A DNA stretch of 64,000 nt from Paenibacillus bouchesdurhonensis (GCF_900155685.1 NZ_LT732548.1:4135492-4199491); one strand, 5' to 3'. Positions 1 to 10,127 are shown, counted from the first letter of the stretch. The notes: a model not told the origin generated them from the letters alone. Program-made: numbers and translations.

Positions 1-2549
1 CGGCCCCAGGGCAGCGCCAGACGCCGGACGGCGATGTCGGCGAGCCAGAGCAGCAGCGCGGCGACGAGCAGCGCGCGCTCCCAGCTGCGCAGCGACTTAT
101 ACGGCTGCACCGGGAAATCGAACAGCGCGCTCGGCTCCTCCCATTTCAGCTCGCGCCCGCCCGTTAAAGCGGCAAGCTTGGCCAGCTTCTCCCCGGCATC
201 CTCCGTCACGATCCGATACTCGGGTGAATAAGGGATCACGAAGCCAGTGCCCGTTCCTCCGCCATCCACAATTTCATCCCCGCGCTTGCCCTGCAACTGA
301 AGGAGGAAAGAGCCCGGCTCACGCACAGAAGTCACCCCGGTATACACCCCGGGAGACGTCTGAATTAGCGGTACTGTAACATCGCTCAAATCCTCGCCAG
401 TGACAATAGCCTCAAGCTCCTCCGGCGGATTTGCCCCTTCCGCAGCAGCAACTTCAAAATAAACCTCGTTGCCCTTTACCGTCGTGTTCACTTCAAAAGG
501 CGAAGCCGAAAACTGCGGGAAAGTCCATTTCACCATATCCGCGAATACGCTCGGAAACCCTGGCCAATTCACCCAGTCCCGCGACCATTTCCCCGTCAAA
601 TCGCTCGTCCAGGCTACGGCTCGTCCAGAGCCGTACTGCCAGCGGGCCAGCAGGGGGTCAGGCTCGGGACTTGCCAGCACCGTCTGCGCAGTCGATTTAG
701 CCGATGTGGCCACATAACCGTAGATGGTCGGCAGTCCGCCGGACAACGATTCACGCCAATCTCCCGGCTGGACAAGGGCAGGAACGAAGGGTTTATCCAC
801 GATATATGTTCTAGCAATCATCGCCGCTTCCCGGCTGAATATCGTCGGCAAAGTCGTCGCATCTTTTACAAAATAATAACGGCCTTTGGCGCCCTTGGCG
901 AGCGATTCAAGCAGCTGCGTATCCGCGCCATCGCCGACAGCGACGGTGGACATCGTCATATGATTGTCCTTCATCGTATTCAGTAGTTCATCGTAACCTG
1001 AGTTCACCGCCGACTGTCCATCCGTTAACAGAATGATATGTTTGCGCTGAGCCTCGACCTCCAGCAGTTTATTCGTCGCATCCGCCACGGCCGGATAAAT
1101 ATTCGTCCCGCCCGCGCTTGGAATGCTATTGATCTTGGCGATAACATCATCCTTCTGATCCCCGAGCTTCGTCGGCTCTACGACCCACCATGGCCTGTCG
1201 TCAAAGGCGACAACGCCTACCGTATCCTTGGATCGCAGCATTTCGACCGTACGTATCGCCGATTCCTTGGCCAGCCTGATATTGTCCCCTGCCATGCTGC
1301 CGGATCGGTCGATGACGAGAATGAGCCCAAGAGACGGGATCTCCCGCTTGCCCTGCAGCTCCATCGATACCGGAAGGAGCTTCTCGATCGGCGTTTTGAA
1401 ATAACCGCCCATGCCAAAACTCTCTTCTCCACCGACCATCATGAAGCCGACGCCATAGGAACGAACCGCCTGCTCGATGAGCTCCATCTGCTTGCCTCCG
1501 ACCTGTTCGCCGGATACATTGTTAAAGATGACGCTGTCATAGCCGGCGTATTTCGCCATTTCCGTCGGCAGCAGGCCAGGCTCGATGACCGTATACTGAA
1601 TCAAGCCCGATTTCAGTGCATTTTCCAGATTCGAGGACGTTCCCGGCTTTCCCTCGACGATCAATACCTTTGGACTGCCAGTCACGCGGGTAAAAGCATA
1701 ATTGGCATTGTTTGCTGCCTGCTCGTCCCCGTCCATGAATATTTCTGCCCTGTAGCGATGAAGCCCTGGTTCTCTGGCCAGGCCCTGTAAAGCGAAGCGA
1801 TTCTCTCCTCGATCCAGCGTCACTGTTTTGCGGCCAATTTCCTGATTATCCTCATACAGCCGCAGCTCGCCGCTGCCGGAAAAAGTACTGCGAATCGATA
1901 CTTCGAACGTAAATGACTCTGCCCGGTACAGCTTCTCCGGAATGCTCAGCGACTCAACGGCTGCATCCCTCCGCTCTTTCACCGGAGCCTGCAGCACATC
2001 AACCGCAATGCCTCTGTCCTTCAGCGTTCTTGCTGCGGAAAGGACATCACCTACATTTTCCTCGCCATCCGAAATAACGATGATCCGCTGGTTGCCTTTA
2101 CCACCGAATAGACTGCCCGCAAGCTGAAGCCCTTTCTCCAAATGAGTAAAAGCCGCATTCACTTCAGCGCGGGCGCCGCCGGTCGACAGCGGCAGGATAT
2201 CGAGATTTTTTTCAATGACAGCATCGAGCCCTGCCGAGACGATGGCCGTGCTATCCTGCTCCCCTTTACCGCTGGACGCTTTCGCGGCCCACGCCAAGGA
2301 TGAGTCGATATCCTCCATGCTGGCGGAACGGTCGATAAGAAACACGGCTTCCTTATTTTTAACCAGTGTAAAGGTCTGAAAATCGGCAAGCGCCAATATT
2401 AACAATGTAACAATCGTGACCCGCAGGCCTACGGCCCATTTCTTCCTGCCACCGCTGAGCCGGAAATCCGAACGATAGGCGTAAAATGCACCAGCGAACA
2501 CAAGGAGGAGCAGCAGCAAAACCCATGGATGATTAAATTGAACGCCCAC
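1..2549 (-). CDS. Membrane protein with two VWA domains (partial, C-terminus off window)
   Basis: An open frame runs from a GTG at 2549 to the left edge without a stop (849 codons visible). A GGGGGGTG ribosome site lies just upstream of the GTG, which overlaps the end of the previous gene by 17 bases. Two hydrophobic helices (about residues 9-24 and 41-58) precede a first VWA domain with the MIDAS motif DRSAS (Asp73). A second VWA domain has DRSGS near residue 412. Between them is a region like the class I glutamine amidotransferase fold of related 'VWA/GATase' proteins. A further helix lies near residue 825. VWA proteins of this type bind metal-dependent partners outside the membrane. It is the last visible gene of the MoxR/DUF58 operon. 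The function is unknown; the family assignment is by motif and layout. Confidence 0.85.
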   Translation of the reverse strand, partial: MGVQFNHPWVLLLLLLVFAGAFYAYRSDFRLSGGRKKWAVGLRVTIVTLLILALADFQTFTLVKNKEAVFLIDRSASMEDIDSSLAWAAKASSGKGEQDSTAIVSAGLDAVIEKNLDILPLSTGGARAEVNAAFTHLEKGLQLAGSLFGGKGNQRIIVISDGEENVGDVLSAARTLKDRGIAVDVLQAPVKERRDAAVESLSIPEKLYRAESFTFEVSIRSTFSGSGELRLYEDNQEIGRKTVTLDRGENRFALQGLAREPGLHRYRAEIFMDGDEQAANNANYAFTRVTGSPKVLIVEGKPGTSSNLENALKSGLIQYTVIEPGLLPTEMAKYAGYDSVIFNNVSGEQVGGKQMELIEQAVRSYGVGFMMVGGEESFGMGGYFKTPIEKLLPVSMELQGKREIPSLGLILVIDRSGSMAGDNIRLAKESAIRTVEMLRSKDTVGVVAFDDRPWWVVEPTKLGDQKDDVIAKINSIPSAGGTNIYPAVADATNKLLEVEAQRKHIILLTDGQSAVNSGYDELLNTMKDNHMTMSTVAVGDGADTQLLESLAKGAKGRYYFVKDATTLPTIFSREAAMIARTYIVDKPFVPALVQPGDWRESLSGGLPTIYGYVATSAKSTAQTVLASPEPDPLLARWQYGSGRAVAWTSDLTGKWSRDWVNWPGFPSVFADMVKWTFPQFSASPFEVNTTVKGNEVYFEVAAAEGANPPEELEAIVTGEDLSDVTVPLIQTSPGVYTGVTSVREPGSFLLQLQGKRGDEIVDGGGTGTGFVIPYSPEYRIVTEDAGEKLAKLAALTGGRELKWEEPSALFDFPVQPYKSLRSWERALLVAALLLWLADIAVRRLALPWG

Positions 2550-4521
2550 GCTGGTACACCCCCCATTCTGCGATAATCACGATCAGAGCCAGTAGCACCG
2601 CCAAGTAAGCAAGGGAATGCTTGGACTTCGCTTCGATACTTATATTTGATTCGCTCGAAGCTCCGTTTACAGGGGTACCGCTGCTGCTATCGTTAGTGTC
2701 TTTGTCATCACCGCCAAATACAAGCGGCTTAGGCTGCCCCATCGCGGATTCGGACGGATAAGCGATCACCTCCACATAGTAGCCAGGGAGTTCGCTGCCG
2801 TCTGCTCCCTTCGTTTCAAATCGCCAGAGGCCGGGGAGCTTCGGTGCAGTTTGCTCAGCAGCCAAGCTCTCATTTTGAATGATTGCCGGAATCGGCGCCG
2901 CCCCTGTTCCCAGCGCATAGCCATCCGCCGCGATCCAAGCGCCATCCGTCGCCTCTACAGTTGCCGGGATTTCCAGCGTTGAACCCGCGACCACGCGGCC
3001 CAGCCCCGTCGTCCGACCCGCTTGCAGCCACTGAACTGCATTGTTGACCATTACCGGGAATTCCGGACGGAGCGGCAAATCACCATCACTTAAGGAAAAG
3101 AGGAATACGAGCCGATTGATTCCGCTCTCGGTTCCGGCATAAGCCGCTGTCTTCGAGCCAACTTCGATGAGCGGCTTGCCCCATATTGGCAATTCCCTAT
3201 CAAGAAGGGTTCCGGTTGGCGGATCATTCAACGAGATATAGCGCATAACCGGGTGATCGAATATCATCGTTCTGCCGTTCGGAGGCTGAATGGTTGCTCC
3301 ATCACCGCCCAGTGTCCAAGTCGGTATCTCTTTCACTAGCCGGCCCCATTCCCCGGTTTCCAAATATGCAGGGGACTTGCCATCCATAATGATCAGATCC
3401 GGCCTGTCTTTGGGAGTTTCCGGAGCTTTGGCCGCCTCTTCATCCCCTGCATTTGCCGAGCTTGATAAGGGCTCCATCCGGGTTACCCTAGCTCCCGCTA
3501 GCTGAAGTGCCTTCTCCAGAAAAAGGTTGCCCTGGGAAATAAGCAGCACGCCTGGGGCACCGCCCTTTTCACGGAATGCAAAAGCCTCGTTGTCAGGCGC
3601 ATAGTCGTCATCCGTTGCCAGCTTTAATTTGTAAATATCCGCAGTAGGCAGTTCTCCGAAGGTAACGGTTGCGGCCTCGCCATTCTTAATCTTCACGGAT
3701 TCCGATGCCAGTAGTTTGCCATCCCCAAACAGTTCCAAATTCACTTCGACCGGGCTCCCGCCGTGATTCCGAATCACAGCTACCCCCGTGCCGTTCTCCC
3801 CATCGCTTTTTACGCCGAATTGCTCTACGGCTGCATTATTAACCGCGGCTCCTCTCAGAGATACAACCTCCAACGGAACAGCAAACGGAATATCGTCCGC
3901 CGGCTCGCTCCACTGCTCATCCGTAAAAATAATCATTCTCGCGTCAGGATCATCCTTCGTTAATGCCACAGCCAGGGACATCGTCTCCCGATAAGCAGCC
4001 TTGCCGTATTCAACCGCCAGCTTATCCACTTGATCACGGATCGCCTTCTGATTCTTTTCACGAGTCAACAGCACCTCCGGCACCATCCCCAGCTTTAACA
4101 AGGTTACCTCGCCGTCCGCTCCCAACGATTCGATGTACTTGCCAACCTGCTGCTTAAGCTCGTCCATCGCCGTTCGGGATGAATGAGTATCCTTCTCGGT
4201 TTCGCCGTTCCATGCCGCACTCATGCTCGCCGATGTATCTACAATGATAACGGTGTGCCCTTCCAAGCCGCCTTTGACCCAAATAAAAGGCATCATCAAC
4301 GCAAATGCAAGCAATGCAGCTACAAGCAACTGCAGCCATAGCAGCAGTCGATTTTGCAGCTTCTGCCAAGGGCGGTTAGCCTCGATATTGCGCAGCACGC
4401 GATTCCACAGCAAATGGCTGGGTACCAGCGTATCTATATACTTTCGCTTAAACAGATACATCAGCACGATCAGCGGAATCGCCAATGCGAACCACAGTCC
4501 GGGCCAAAAGGAAATTCCCAT
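2533..4521 (-). CDS. BatA-like membrane protein with VWA domain
   Basis: About 662 residues. I chose the ATG at 4521 because AGAAAGGGGTG lies right in front of it; an upstream in-frame start at 4587 lacks such a site. The N-terminus is an aerotolerance-regulator (BatA) type region with helices at about 7-24 and 60-82. A VWA domain follows with MIDAS DTSAS (Asp95, Ser97, Ser99), then beta-rich domains and a GATase-like segment. A C-terminal helix near 635-655 leaves a short tail, so most of the protein faces outward. In Bat/MoxR systems such proteins work with MoxR ATPases in envelope or stress functions; that role here is inferred from the neighbours. Confidence 0.85.
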   Translation of the reverse strand: MGISFWPGLWFALAIPLIVLMYLFKRKYIDTLVPSHLLWNRVLRNIEANRPWQKLQNRLLLWLQLLVAALLAFALMMPFIWVKGGLEGHTVIIVDTSASMSAAWNGETEKDTHSSRTAMDELKQQVGKYIESLGADGEVTLLKLGMVPEVLLTREKNQKAIRDQVDKLAVEYGKAAYRETMSLAVALTKDDPDARMIIFTDEQWSEPADDIPFAVPLEVVSLRGAAVNNAAVEQFGVKSDGENGTGVAVIRNHGGSPVEVNLELFGDGKLLASESVKIKNGEAATVTFGELPTADIYKLKLATDDDYAPDNEAFAFREKGGAPGVLLISQGNLFLEKALQLAGARVTRMEPLSSSANAGDEEAAKAPETPKDRPDLIIMDGKSPAYLETGEWGRLVKEIPTWTLGGDGATIQPPNGRTMIFDHPVMRYISLNDPPTGTLLDRELPIWGKPLIEVGSKTAAYAGTESGINRLVFLFSLSDGDLPLRPEFPVMVNNAVQWLQAGRTTGLGRVVAGSTLEIPATVEATDGAWIAADGYALGTGAAPIPAIIQNESLAAEQTAPKLPGLWRFETKGADGSELPGYYVEVIAYPSESAMGQPKPLVFGGDDKDTNDSSSGTPVNGASSESNISIEAKSKHSLAYLAVLLALIVIIAEWGVYQRGRSI

Positions 4522-4576
4522 CTTTTCACCCCTTTCTAGTTGCTCTAACATGATCTGCTTCCAATTCAAAAACAGC

Positions 4577-5509
4577 TTAAGAGCCAAGCACTCCCGCTCC
4601 GCGCAGCGTCTCGAATATTCCCGTTTCTAATGGGGTATCAGTCGTGATCTGTACATAATAAATAGCCCGTTCACTGCAAAAATGCGCAATTTCCGCTTGA
4701 TAAGCCTGCAAAGTACGTCTATAGGCATCCAGCACTTTTCCGGTCAATGCGATTTCTTTGCCCGTACCCAACTCGCTGTCCACCAGCCGTAAATCTCCAC
4801 TCAGATTCGGGGCAGTTTCCTCGGGCGACAAGACCTGTACCAATACAATTTCCTGCCCGGCAGCCAGCAAGAAGGACAATGTCTGCGCCAGCTCATCTAT
4901 TCCGCCATCCAGCCAAAAATCAGAAAAAACCCATGTCATTCCCGGCTGTTTGGGGAGTGCTTTGGGCTGTCGCAGCGCCTGAGCCAAATTCCCGATGCCG
5001 CTCGGCTCCGCCGCCTGCAAAAACGAGAACAGTCTAGCCGCAGAGGCCTTTCCCCGAATAGGAGGCAATTGTCCCTCCACCTCTGAACTGAACACCGTTC
5101 CCTGCACGCGGTCATATGAGGCCAAAGCCATGTATCCAACGGAAGCAGCAAGGCGCTTCGCATAATTCAGCTTGTTCGCGCCAGACGACGGCTCATTATT
5201 TTTAGCGGATGCTTCTTTGTCTCCAAAGTCCATCGAGGCGGAAATATCTACATACAGATTCACCTGCAGCTCCTGCTCATCCCAATATTGACGAACAAAG
5301 GGTCTACCCGTTCGGGAATATACGCCCCAGTCGAAACGGCGGATATCGTCTCCCGGCGCGTATTCCCGATAATCGGCAAATTCCAGCGATGACCCAAAGC
5401 GGTTTGAGCGCCTCTTCCCCTGCATCGTTCCGCGCACCCGCCGCTTGGAGACTATCGACAGCCGTTCCAGGCGGGGAAGAAGCGATGGCGGAAGGAGAGG
5501 TTCGATCAT
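4577..5509 (-). CDS. DUF58 domain protein
   Basis: 310 residues, the usual length of the family. The DUF58 signature YREYAPGDD...RRFDW lies at about 47-61, followed by a VWA-like strand with DISAS (about 85-89). There is no signal peptide or membrane helix, so it is probably cytoplasmic or membrane-peripheral. Its ATG overlaps the stop of the MoxR gene by four bases (ATGA), and GGAGGGAAG precedes it, so the two are translationally coupled. MoxR and DUF58 genes are almost always adjacent in bacteria and DUF58 is thought to be a MoxR substrate or adaptor. The exact activity is unknown. Confidence 0.9.
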   Translation of the reverse strand: MIEPLLPPSLLPRLERLSIVSKRRVRGTMQGKRRSNRFGSSLEFADYREYAPGDDIRRFDWGVYSRTGRPFVRQYWDEQELQVNLYVDISASMDFGDKEASAKNNEPSSGANKLNYAKRLAASVGYMALASYDRVQGTVFSSEVEGQLPPIRGKASAARLFSFLQAAEPSGIGNLAQALRQPKALPKQPGMTWVFSDFWLDGGIDELAQTLSFLLAAGQEIVLVQVLSPEETAPNLSGDLRLVDSELGTGKEIALTGKVLDAYRRTLQAYQAEIAHFCSERAIYYVQITTDTPLETGIFETLRGAGVLGS

Positions 5510-6501
5510 CGTCTTCCCTCCTCAAGCACGGACAGAATATCTTCAATCAACTTGTCCGGGGATACTCCCAGCGCTTGTCCTTCAAAATTCAAAAATAAAC
5601 GATGGCGCAGCGCTGGAACGGCTACCGCCGCGATATCTCCGGTCGACACATGCAGCCTTCCTTTCGAAATTGCCCTTACCTTGGCTACCGATACAATCGA
5701 CTGGATTCCCCGCGGCCCCGATCCGAACAGCAAATATTTGCGCACGGACTCCGGAGCCGAGGCTTCCTCGGGATGTGTCATCATTAGCAGCCGCACCCCA
5801 TAATCGAGCACATCGTCGGCAAGCAGAACCTCTTTAGCAGCTTGCCTGATTTCCAGCAGTTCTCCAGCCGAAGCCACCTTATCCGGAGTCGGCTGATTGC
5901 CGGAAGTCGTACGGCGGACGATCTCCTTAAGCTCGTCGGGAGATGGATAACTAACATGAATTTTCAATAGAAAACGGTCAAGCTGCGCCTCCGGCAAAGG
6001 ATATGTCCCCTCATTCTCCAACGGATTTTGCGTGGCCAGGACAAAAAACGGCTGCGGCAATCTATGCGTCTCCCCGCCAATGGTTACTGTCTGCTCCTGC
6101 ATCGCCTCAAGCATGGCGCTCTGCGTCTTCGGCGTAGCACGGTTGATTTCGTCCGCCAGCACAATGCTGCTGAACACCGGCCCAGGCTGGAAGACTGTAT
6201 CCGTGCTGCCTTGCGGCCCAAAACGAATAACGTTTGTTCCGGTTATATCACTCGGCATCAGATCGGGCGTAAACTGAATTCGCGAGAATGACAGGTCTAA
6301 GGTGTCAGCAATCGTACGGACGAGCATCGTCTTCCCTAGTCCGGGAATGCCTTCAAGCAAGGCATGTCCTCCAGCAAACACGCACCAGAGCAGCTGCTCG
6401 ACAATCTCCTCCTGGCCCACAATGACTTTTCCAATCTGCTCCCGCACGCTTGATATTGTATTTGTCCACGACTCCACCCGTGCATTTGCTTCTAGCATCA
6501 T
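5506..6501 (-). CDS. MoxR-family AAA+ ATPase
   Basis: 331 residues. Walker A is GIPGLGKT (51-58) and Walker B is IVLADEINR (113-121). The AAA_3 core and a C-terminal lid domain cover the whole length, so it is intact. MoxR ATPases act as chaperones that activate or assemble VWA-containing complexes. Here the gene is directly followed by a DUF58 gene and two VWA genes, the classic arrangement. Two ATGs in tandem (6501, 6498) follow GAGGGAC; either may be used. It is cytoplasmic. The partner proteins are most likely the three downstream gene products and perhaps the upstream coiled-coil membrane protein. Confidence 0.95.
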   Translation of the reverse strand: MMLEANARVESWTNTISSVREQIGKVIVGQEEIVEQLLWCVFAGGHALLEGIPGLGKTMLVRTIADTLDLSFSRIQFTPDLMPSDITGTNVIRFGPQGSTDTVFQPGPVFSSIVLADEINRATPKTQSAMLEAMQEQTVTIGGETHRLPQPFFVLATQNPLENEGTYPLPEAQLDRFLLKIHVSYPSPDELKEIVRRTTSGNQPTPDKVASAGELLEIRQAAKEVLLADDVLDYGVRLLMMTHPEEASAPESVRKYLLFGSGPRGIQSIVSVAKVRAISKGRLHVSTGDIAAVAVPALRHRLFLNFEGQALGVSPDKLIEDILSVLEEGRR

Positions 6502-6523
6502 ATGTCCCTCTTCTCCTTCGTCC

Positions 6524-8209
6524 TCAATATCCCGGATCTATTTCGGTAAAATAGCTCTCTACCAGGCTTTGCATGCTTTGCGGCAGCTCGCTTCGCTCCA
6601 GGGAGCGCTTGGCTTCGGCGGCATAATCGCTATACACCTCGTCATAGGGCCGGCTTACTCCGTCAAATACTGGCGACTTGCCGCCTTTTTGCACATCACC
6701 GCCGCCGCCGTGAATTTCGCCGCCATCCCGCTCTATATTTCCACTGCCCTGCAGGTCGCGCGGCGTGGTAACAAGCTCCCGTCCGCCGCTCCCGAGTCCC
6801 GCACCCAGGCCTATGCCATTTCCTTGACCACTGCCAGTGCCTTGGCCGCCATTTCCCGTGCCACTGCCGTTGCCGCTGCCCGATCCGAAGCCTGAACCTT
6901 GACCGCTCCCTTGCCCGGAGCCCTGACCCTGGCCGCCTCCATGATCACCAGAATTGCCGCTCCCTGGCTCCCCGCCGGCGGGTAAATAACCAGCAGCTAA
7001 TTGATCAGCGACTCCGCCCATACTCCAAGTATCGGAAACAGCAAGGCCGGAGGCGGCCATTTGCTCCGCGAGCTCCATTCCCTGCTTCGCTAGCGCGGCG
7101 GCTAATGCCGCGGCAGCCTCGGCCTGATCCATATCGGAATTCAAACCGGCGGCATTCTCTTGAATCGCTTGATTCAGCAATTCCAATGCCTGCTCTATCT
7201 CTTCCGAATTTCCCTGTTCGAGCGCTTCTGCAGCTTTTTTCAAAGCTTCCGCCAGACGCAGCGCTTTCTCATCGTCTTGTGGCGCAGCCTCGGCAATACG
7301 CTGTAAATCCTGGGCAAGCTGTTTGCGTTCTTCCTCGGACTTTGAGGCAGCTTGCCGACGGAAATCGTCCATTTTCTCTTTCAACGCCTGTTGATTTTGC
7401 TGTTTCAGCGCCTCAGCCAAGCCTTGAGATAACGGATTGACCTTCCACTGATCCAGCCATTTCTCTGTTTCCTTTTGCTTGAGTTCTATTTTATCGGCCA
7501 TTTCCTTCAAGCTTTTCATCGTATTCTCTACACTATCCAGCGCTTCCTCAGGCGCCTTGCTTAACTCCAGCGCGCGCCTCAGCTCAGCTATTTCCCGGTT
7601 TAGGGCATCTTGCGCGATTGGCTCCAGCTTGCGCGCCTCCAGCTCTTGGACTCTTTCGTTCGTCTCCTGCTTCTGGGCGGTTACCCATTCCCTTTGCTCT
7701 TTGCGCTTCGCAAGCTCCTGATTCATCGGATTCGGCAATACAACCAGCAGGGCTATCGCCATCAGCAAACATGCGCCAGACATCCAAAATTTTCGGCGAA
7801 CCGCAAAGGGGAGCCGCCGCTTGATCTCTCGCAAGTAGGCCGAGCCATACTCAACAGCTTGAGCGCGCTGCCACTTCGCCGCAACCGTATCCGCTTCGCC
7901 GAACGACAGCGCCGTTGCCATATCGTCTCGCCTTTCCTTCCCGGTCACCTGACGATCCATCATACGGGCTGCATCCATTAGGGATACCCGCCTTGCGAAC
8001 AATCCCCATACCATACCAAACAACGCAGTCAATACGATTACACCGGCTCCTTGCCACAGCAAGCCCTCAATCGGCCGCAGGCGGCCGACAGCCAGCCATA
8101 ATAAAGCGGCTCCCAGGCCGATGATCAAGCCATGCCGAAATCCATCCCACGCTCTAAGCCATTGCATGCGTCGGCGTACCGAGCTGAGCTGTTGATATAT
8201 TTCCTTCAT
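6524..8209 (-). CDS. Membrane protein with long coiled coil and Gly-rich region
   Basis: 561 residues, not a family I can name with certainty (it resembles DUF4175-type proteins). Three hydrophobic helices are visible, near 29-46, 50-70 and 140-160. A charged, Gln/Glu/Lys-rich stretch from about 165 to 400 should form long coiled coils. A low-complexity Gly/Ser/Gln region follows at about 415-490. The C-terminus (about 510-561) is ordinary and charged. The start is supported by GGGGAGG seven bases before ATG 8209. It lies 22 bases upstream of moxR and 54 downstream of the ABC permease. A scaffold or adaptor for the MoxR complex is a guess from position. Confidence 0.7.
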   Translation of the reverse strand: MKEIYQQLSSVRRRMQWLRAWDGFRHGLIIGLGAALLWLAVGRLRPIEGLLWQGAGVIVLTALFGMVWGLFARRVSLMDAARMMDRQVTGKERRDDMATALSFGEADTVAAKWQRAQAVEYGSAYLREIKRRLPFAVRRKFWMSGACLLMAIALLVVLPNPMNQELAKRKEQREWVTAQKQETNERVQELEARKLEPIAQDALNREIAELRRALELSKAPEEALDSVENTMKSLKEMADKIELKQKETEKWLDQWKVNPLSQGLAEALKQQNQQALKEKMDDFRRQAASKSEEERKQLAQDLQRIAEAAPQDDEKALRLAEALKKAAEALEQGNSEEIEQALELLNQAIQENAAGLNSDMDQAEAAAALAAALAKQGMELAEQMAASGLAVSDTWSMGGVADQLAAGYLPAGGEPGSGNSGDHGGGQGQGSGQGSGQGSGFGSGSGNGSGTGNGGQGTGSGQGNGIGLGAGLGSGGRELVTTPRDLQGSGNIERDGGEIHGGGGDVQKGGKSPVFDGVSRPYDEVYSDYAAEAKRSLERSELPQSMQSLVESYFTEIDPGY

Positions 8210-8263
8210 GCTGCCGGCCTCCCCTCATAGCTCCAAATACGAAACCTTTTTTATGCCTGGTTG

Positions 8264-9202
8264 TTACTCCGTCTGCTCATTGTCCTGCGGTTCCCAATCC
8301 GTCTGGAGACGCTTCTTGCCCCGCCCTCGTTTGACTGGACGGATATAACGGATCGCTAGCCAAAGCACCAAAGCTATAACTACACTATAAACGAGCAAGA
8401 ATTGCTGCCACAACTGAATCGGCGCACTGCCCTGCTGGCCTCGTGAATGCGCAAGAAAGACGCTATCCGAGAACGACGGTTCAAAAATGCTGATCAACGC
8501 TCCCGCCGGGTTAAGTCCAAGGATAAATCCGATCCAGGAATAATCTGAAGCTAGAGCCGTCCCTGATACATAGTAATTAGCCTGAACCACTCCCATTGCA
8601 AACAAATAAACAATTCCCGTAACGAGAAAAATAACAAGTCCTACACCATAAGTCATAATTACGGCAACCATCGTTCGTTTGAACAACGTAGAAAATAGCA
8701 CGCCCAATGAACCGAGCAGCAGCATAATGAACAAATAAAATAAAAAGACGAATACAAGCTGCTTTGGAGCTACTCCTCCATAAAGGAAAGCTATGCTGTA
8801 CACCGGCAGCGTCGCCAAAATGACTAATGTCATGAAGCTTAACGAAGATACCAGCTTGCTCAGAATAATCGTCGACGAGCTCTGCTGGGTCGTCAGCAGC
8901 ATGTTTAAGGTCTGCTTCTCCCGCTCACCGCTAATGACTCCGGCCGTCAGCGCAGGTGTCATAAACGCTATTAGCACTAGCTGGGCAATGCTGAGCGCGT
9001 AGAACATGACCCGGCTTGTGCTTGGGTCAATGCGGCCCGAAAAACCTGCACCGCTGCTCATCATGACATAAATAATGCCCATCGCTAGGAGCCCCATCAC
9101 CAACACATAGACAAACACCGTAACGGCAGAACGAGATGATCTCATGCGGAGACGAAACTCTTTATCCATCACAGGATTAATCAATTTCCTACGCCAATTC
9201 AT
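8264..9202 (-). CDS. ABC-2 type transporter permease
   Basis: 312 residues from the ATG at 9202, which has GGGAGG upstream and overlaps the end of the ATPase gene by 14 bases. The long upstream extension of the open frame lies inside the ATPase gene and lacks a ribosome site. About six membrane helices are visible with a large loop between the first two, and the conserved 'SGEREKQTLNMLL' stretch typical of ABC-2 permeases (GldF/NatB-like). With the ATPase upstream it should form an exporter. The substrate is unknown; linkage to MoxR/VWA genes suggests a cell-envelope role. Confidence 0.9.
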   Translation of the reverse strand: MNWRRKLINPVMDKEFRLRMRSSRSAVTVFVYVLVMGLLAMGIIYVMMSSGAGFSGRIDPSTSRVMFYALSIAQLVLIAFMTPALTAGVISGEREKQTLNMLLTTQQSSSTIILSKLVSSLSFMTLVILATLPVYSIAFLYGGVAPKQLVFVFLFYLFIMLLLGSLGVLFSTLFKRTMVAVIMTYGVGLVIFLVTGIVYLFAMGVVQANYYVSGTALASDYSWIGFILGLNPAGALISIFEPSFSDSVFLAHSRGQQGSAPIQLWQQFLLVYSVVIALVLWLAIRYIRPVKRGRGKKRLQTDWEPQDNEQTE

Positions 9203-10127
9203 CCGCCGCGCCTCCCTTCGTAATCTCCAGGAATACATCCTCAAGATTGGTCTGTGCTTCATGGAAGGACACAACCCCGTACCCCGCGCCAATGACTTTA
9301 TTCAGCAGCTCAGCCTGCTCGGCATCCCCGCCGCTAAAATGAACATGCACCCCTGTAGAATCGCTCAGCACTTGAGTGACATGGAGTTCGTCACGGAGCA
9401 TATTGGCTAGCTCGTCCCCGCGTTCCATGACGCGTATATGCAACACCCGCTTGACGCGCAGTCTATTTTGGATGTCAGCCACCTTGCCCTGAGCCACCAT
9501 CTCTCCATGCTCAATCACGCCGATCTCGTCCACCATTTCCGCGAGCTCAGGCAAAATATGCGACGAAATAATAATCGTTTTGCCCATGAGCTTCAACTCT
9601 TTCAAAATTTCCCTCATTTCGATCCGAGCGCGGGGATCAAGGCCCGAAGCCGGCTCATCAAGTATGAGCACATCGGGATCATGCACTAGGCAGCGGGCCA
9701 GGCACAGCCTTTGCTTCATACCGCGAGACAGGCTGTCCACATATGCATTCTGCTTATCGCTTAAATTAACCAACTCAAGCAGCTGCGGGATAAGCTTCTC
9801 CCGGTCAGGACGAGGTATGCCATAGCTGGCTCCGTAAAAATGCAGGTACTCCGTCGTTCTAAACTGATCATAAACCCCGAAGAAGTCCGGCATGTACCCG
9901 ATTCTCTTTCGCACCTCATGCGGCTGCTCGGTGACCTCGAAGCCGCCTACCGTCGCCGTCCCAGAGGTGGGCAGCAGCAAGGTTGCCAGAATCGACATCG
10001 TCGTTGACTTCCCGGCTCCATTCGGCCCTACAAATCCGAACACAGTCCCTTTTGAAATGGAAATATTCACCGACTTCAGCGCTTCAAAGCTTCCATAGGT
10101 TTTCGTCAAATTGCGTATTTCTATCAT
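9189..10127 (-). CDS. ABC transporter ATP-binding protein
   Basis: 312 residues. Walker A GPNGAGKST (34-42), signature LSRGMKQRL (about 134-142) and Walker B LILDEPASGLDP are all intact. The C-terminal 80 residues form the extra domain common to ABC-2 exporter ATPases. The ATG overlaps the stop of the upstream large gene (ATGA), so translation is coupled, and the permease gene follows with a 14-base overlap. It powers the exporter formed with that permease. The family is certain; the substrate is not. Confidence 0.95.
   Translation of the reverse strand: MIEIRNLTKTYGSFEALKSVNISISKGTVFGFVGPNGAGKSTTMSILATLLLPTSGTATVGGFEVTEQPHEVRKRIGYMPDFFGVYDQFRTTEYLHFYGASYGIPRPDREKLIPQLLELVNLSDKQNAYVDSLSRGMKQRLCLARCLVHDPDVLILDEPASGLDPRARIEMREILKELKLMGKTIIISSHILPELAEMVDEIGVIEHGEMVAQGKVADIQNRLRVKRVLHIRVMERGDELANMLRDELHVTQVLSDSTGVHVHFSGGDAEQAELLNKVIGAGYGVVSFHEAQTNLEDVFLEITKGGAADELA

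Noticed and set aside
1038..1790. A 250-codon plus-strand frame
   Set aside because: Antisense to the VWA gene, whose frame has two clear MIDAS motifs; the plus frame shows no protein-like features.
6700..6960. A short tandem repeat array
   Set aside because: The repetitive look comes from Gly/Ser/Gln codons inside the membrane-protein gene, not from a regular DNA repeat unit.
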